Shown here piece by piece: positions 5,598 through 5,628 of a stretch of 5,628 nucleotides of DNA. The stretch is from Caulobacteraceae bacterium (lineage in GTDB: Bacteria; Pseudomonadota; Alphaproteobacteria; Caulobacterales; Caulobacteraceae), in the NCBI GenBank assembly GCA_947452665.1, contig CANGEH010000162.1, forward strand, positions 1-5,628, in the 5' to 3' direction. The notes below the pieces were generated by a model. It was not told where the DNA came from and did not search any database. It saw only the letters and a list, made by a program, of their open reading frames with translations. Made by a program: the position numbers and the translations under genes. How positions within the stretch are numbered: position 1 is the first letter of the stretch; each line of letters begins with the position of its first letter.

Positions 5598-5628
5598 CAC
5601 ATAGTCTCCACGGTCAAGGCTGGAGGCC
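5597..5628 (-). CDS. Last codons of the gene upstream of gspK, probably gspJ
   Basis: The only open frame ending at the gspK start codes for PPALTVETM and then TGA (5597-5599), whose final A is the A of the gspK ATG. A four-base stop/start junction with a well-placed ribosome binding site inside this tail is typical of an operon. In T2SS loci gspJ usually precedes gspK, so this is probably the C-terminus of GspJ. Nine residues are too few to identify it from sequence alone. Confidence 0.45.
   Translation of the reverse strand, partial: PPALTVETM
5606..5609 (-). promoter_or_regulatory. Ribosome binding site of gspK
   Basis: GGAG on the minus strand, 8 bases before ATG 5597, lies within the last codons of the preceding gene. 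It favours ATG 5597 over the overlapping GTG 5600 and points to coupled translation. Confidence 0.55.

Noticed and set aside
1..5628. A new defence, toxin or mobile system hidden in the locus
   Set aside because: Every stretch above 150 bases is accounted for by a recognisable T2SS gene, and no tRNA, integrase, transposase or direct-repeat boundary was seen.

Overview
The window holds one locus: part of a type II secretion system (T2SS, general secretory pathway) of a Gram-negative bacterium. Seven gsp genes are recognisable, and the tail of an eighth gene runs in at the right edge. Moderate-to-high GC, the short PDZ-less GspC, a GspM of about 196 residues and weak Shine-Dalgarno use suggest an alphaproteobacterium, perhaps Caulobacterales or Hyphomonadaceae-like. 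That placement is inference; no 16S rRNA or other taxonomic marker is present.

Layout, left to right. Positions 1-1453 (minus strand) hold the N-terminal 484 residues of the outer-membrane secretin GspD, cut by the left edge. Positions 1450-1929 (minus) hold a short GspC with a polyproline linker, and 1929-2519 (minus) a GspM. These form a tight gspM-gspC-gspD operon read leftward, with stop/start overlaps of TAATG and ATGA. Positions 2520-2664 are an AT-rich divergent intergenic region, the only non-coding stretch in the window. Positions 2665-3114 (plus) hold the major pseudopilin GspG, overlapped by GspH at 3092-3541 (plus). GspL (about 3497-4603, minus) and GspK (4527-5597, minus) follow. 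They belong to a second leftward operon that starts beyond the right edge, probably with gspI and gspJ, whose last codons may be visible at 5597-5628. The gspH and gspL coding regions collide tail to tail with a 45-bp overlap.

How the parts fit. GspG builds the pseudopilus shaft, and GspH and GspK belong to its tip, which GspI and GspJ would complete. GspL and GspM form the inner-membrane assembly platform. GspC links the platform to the N0 region of the GspD secretin, which is the outer-membrane exit channel. The ATPase GspE, the membrane protein GspF, the prepilin peptidase GspO and any exported substrate lie outside the window.

The most distinctive point is that GspD carries a lipobox (LSGC, Cys23) and a long disordered segment before N0. 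This predicts a lipidated, self-piloting secretin of the kind known for Pseudomonas aeruginosa HxcQ. I found no RNA gene, CRISPR array, insertion sequence or unrelated new system.
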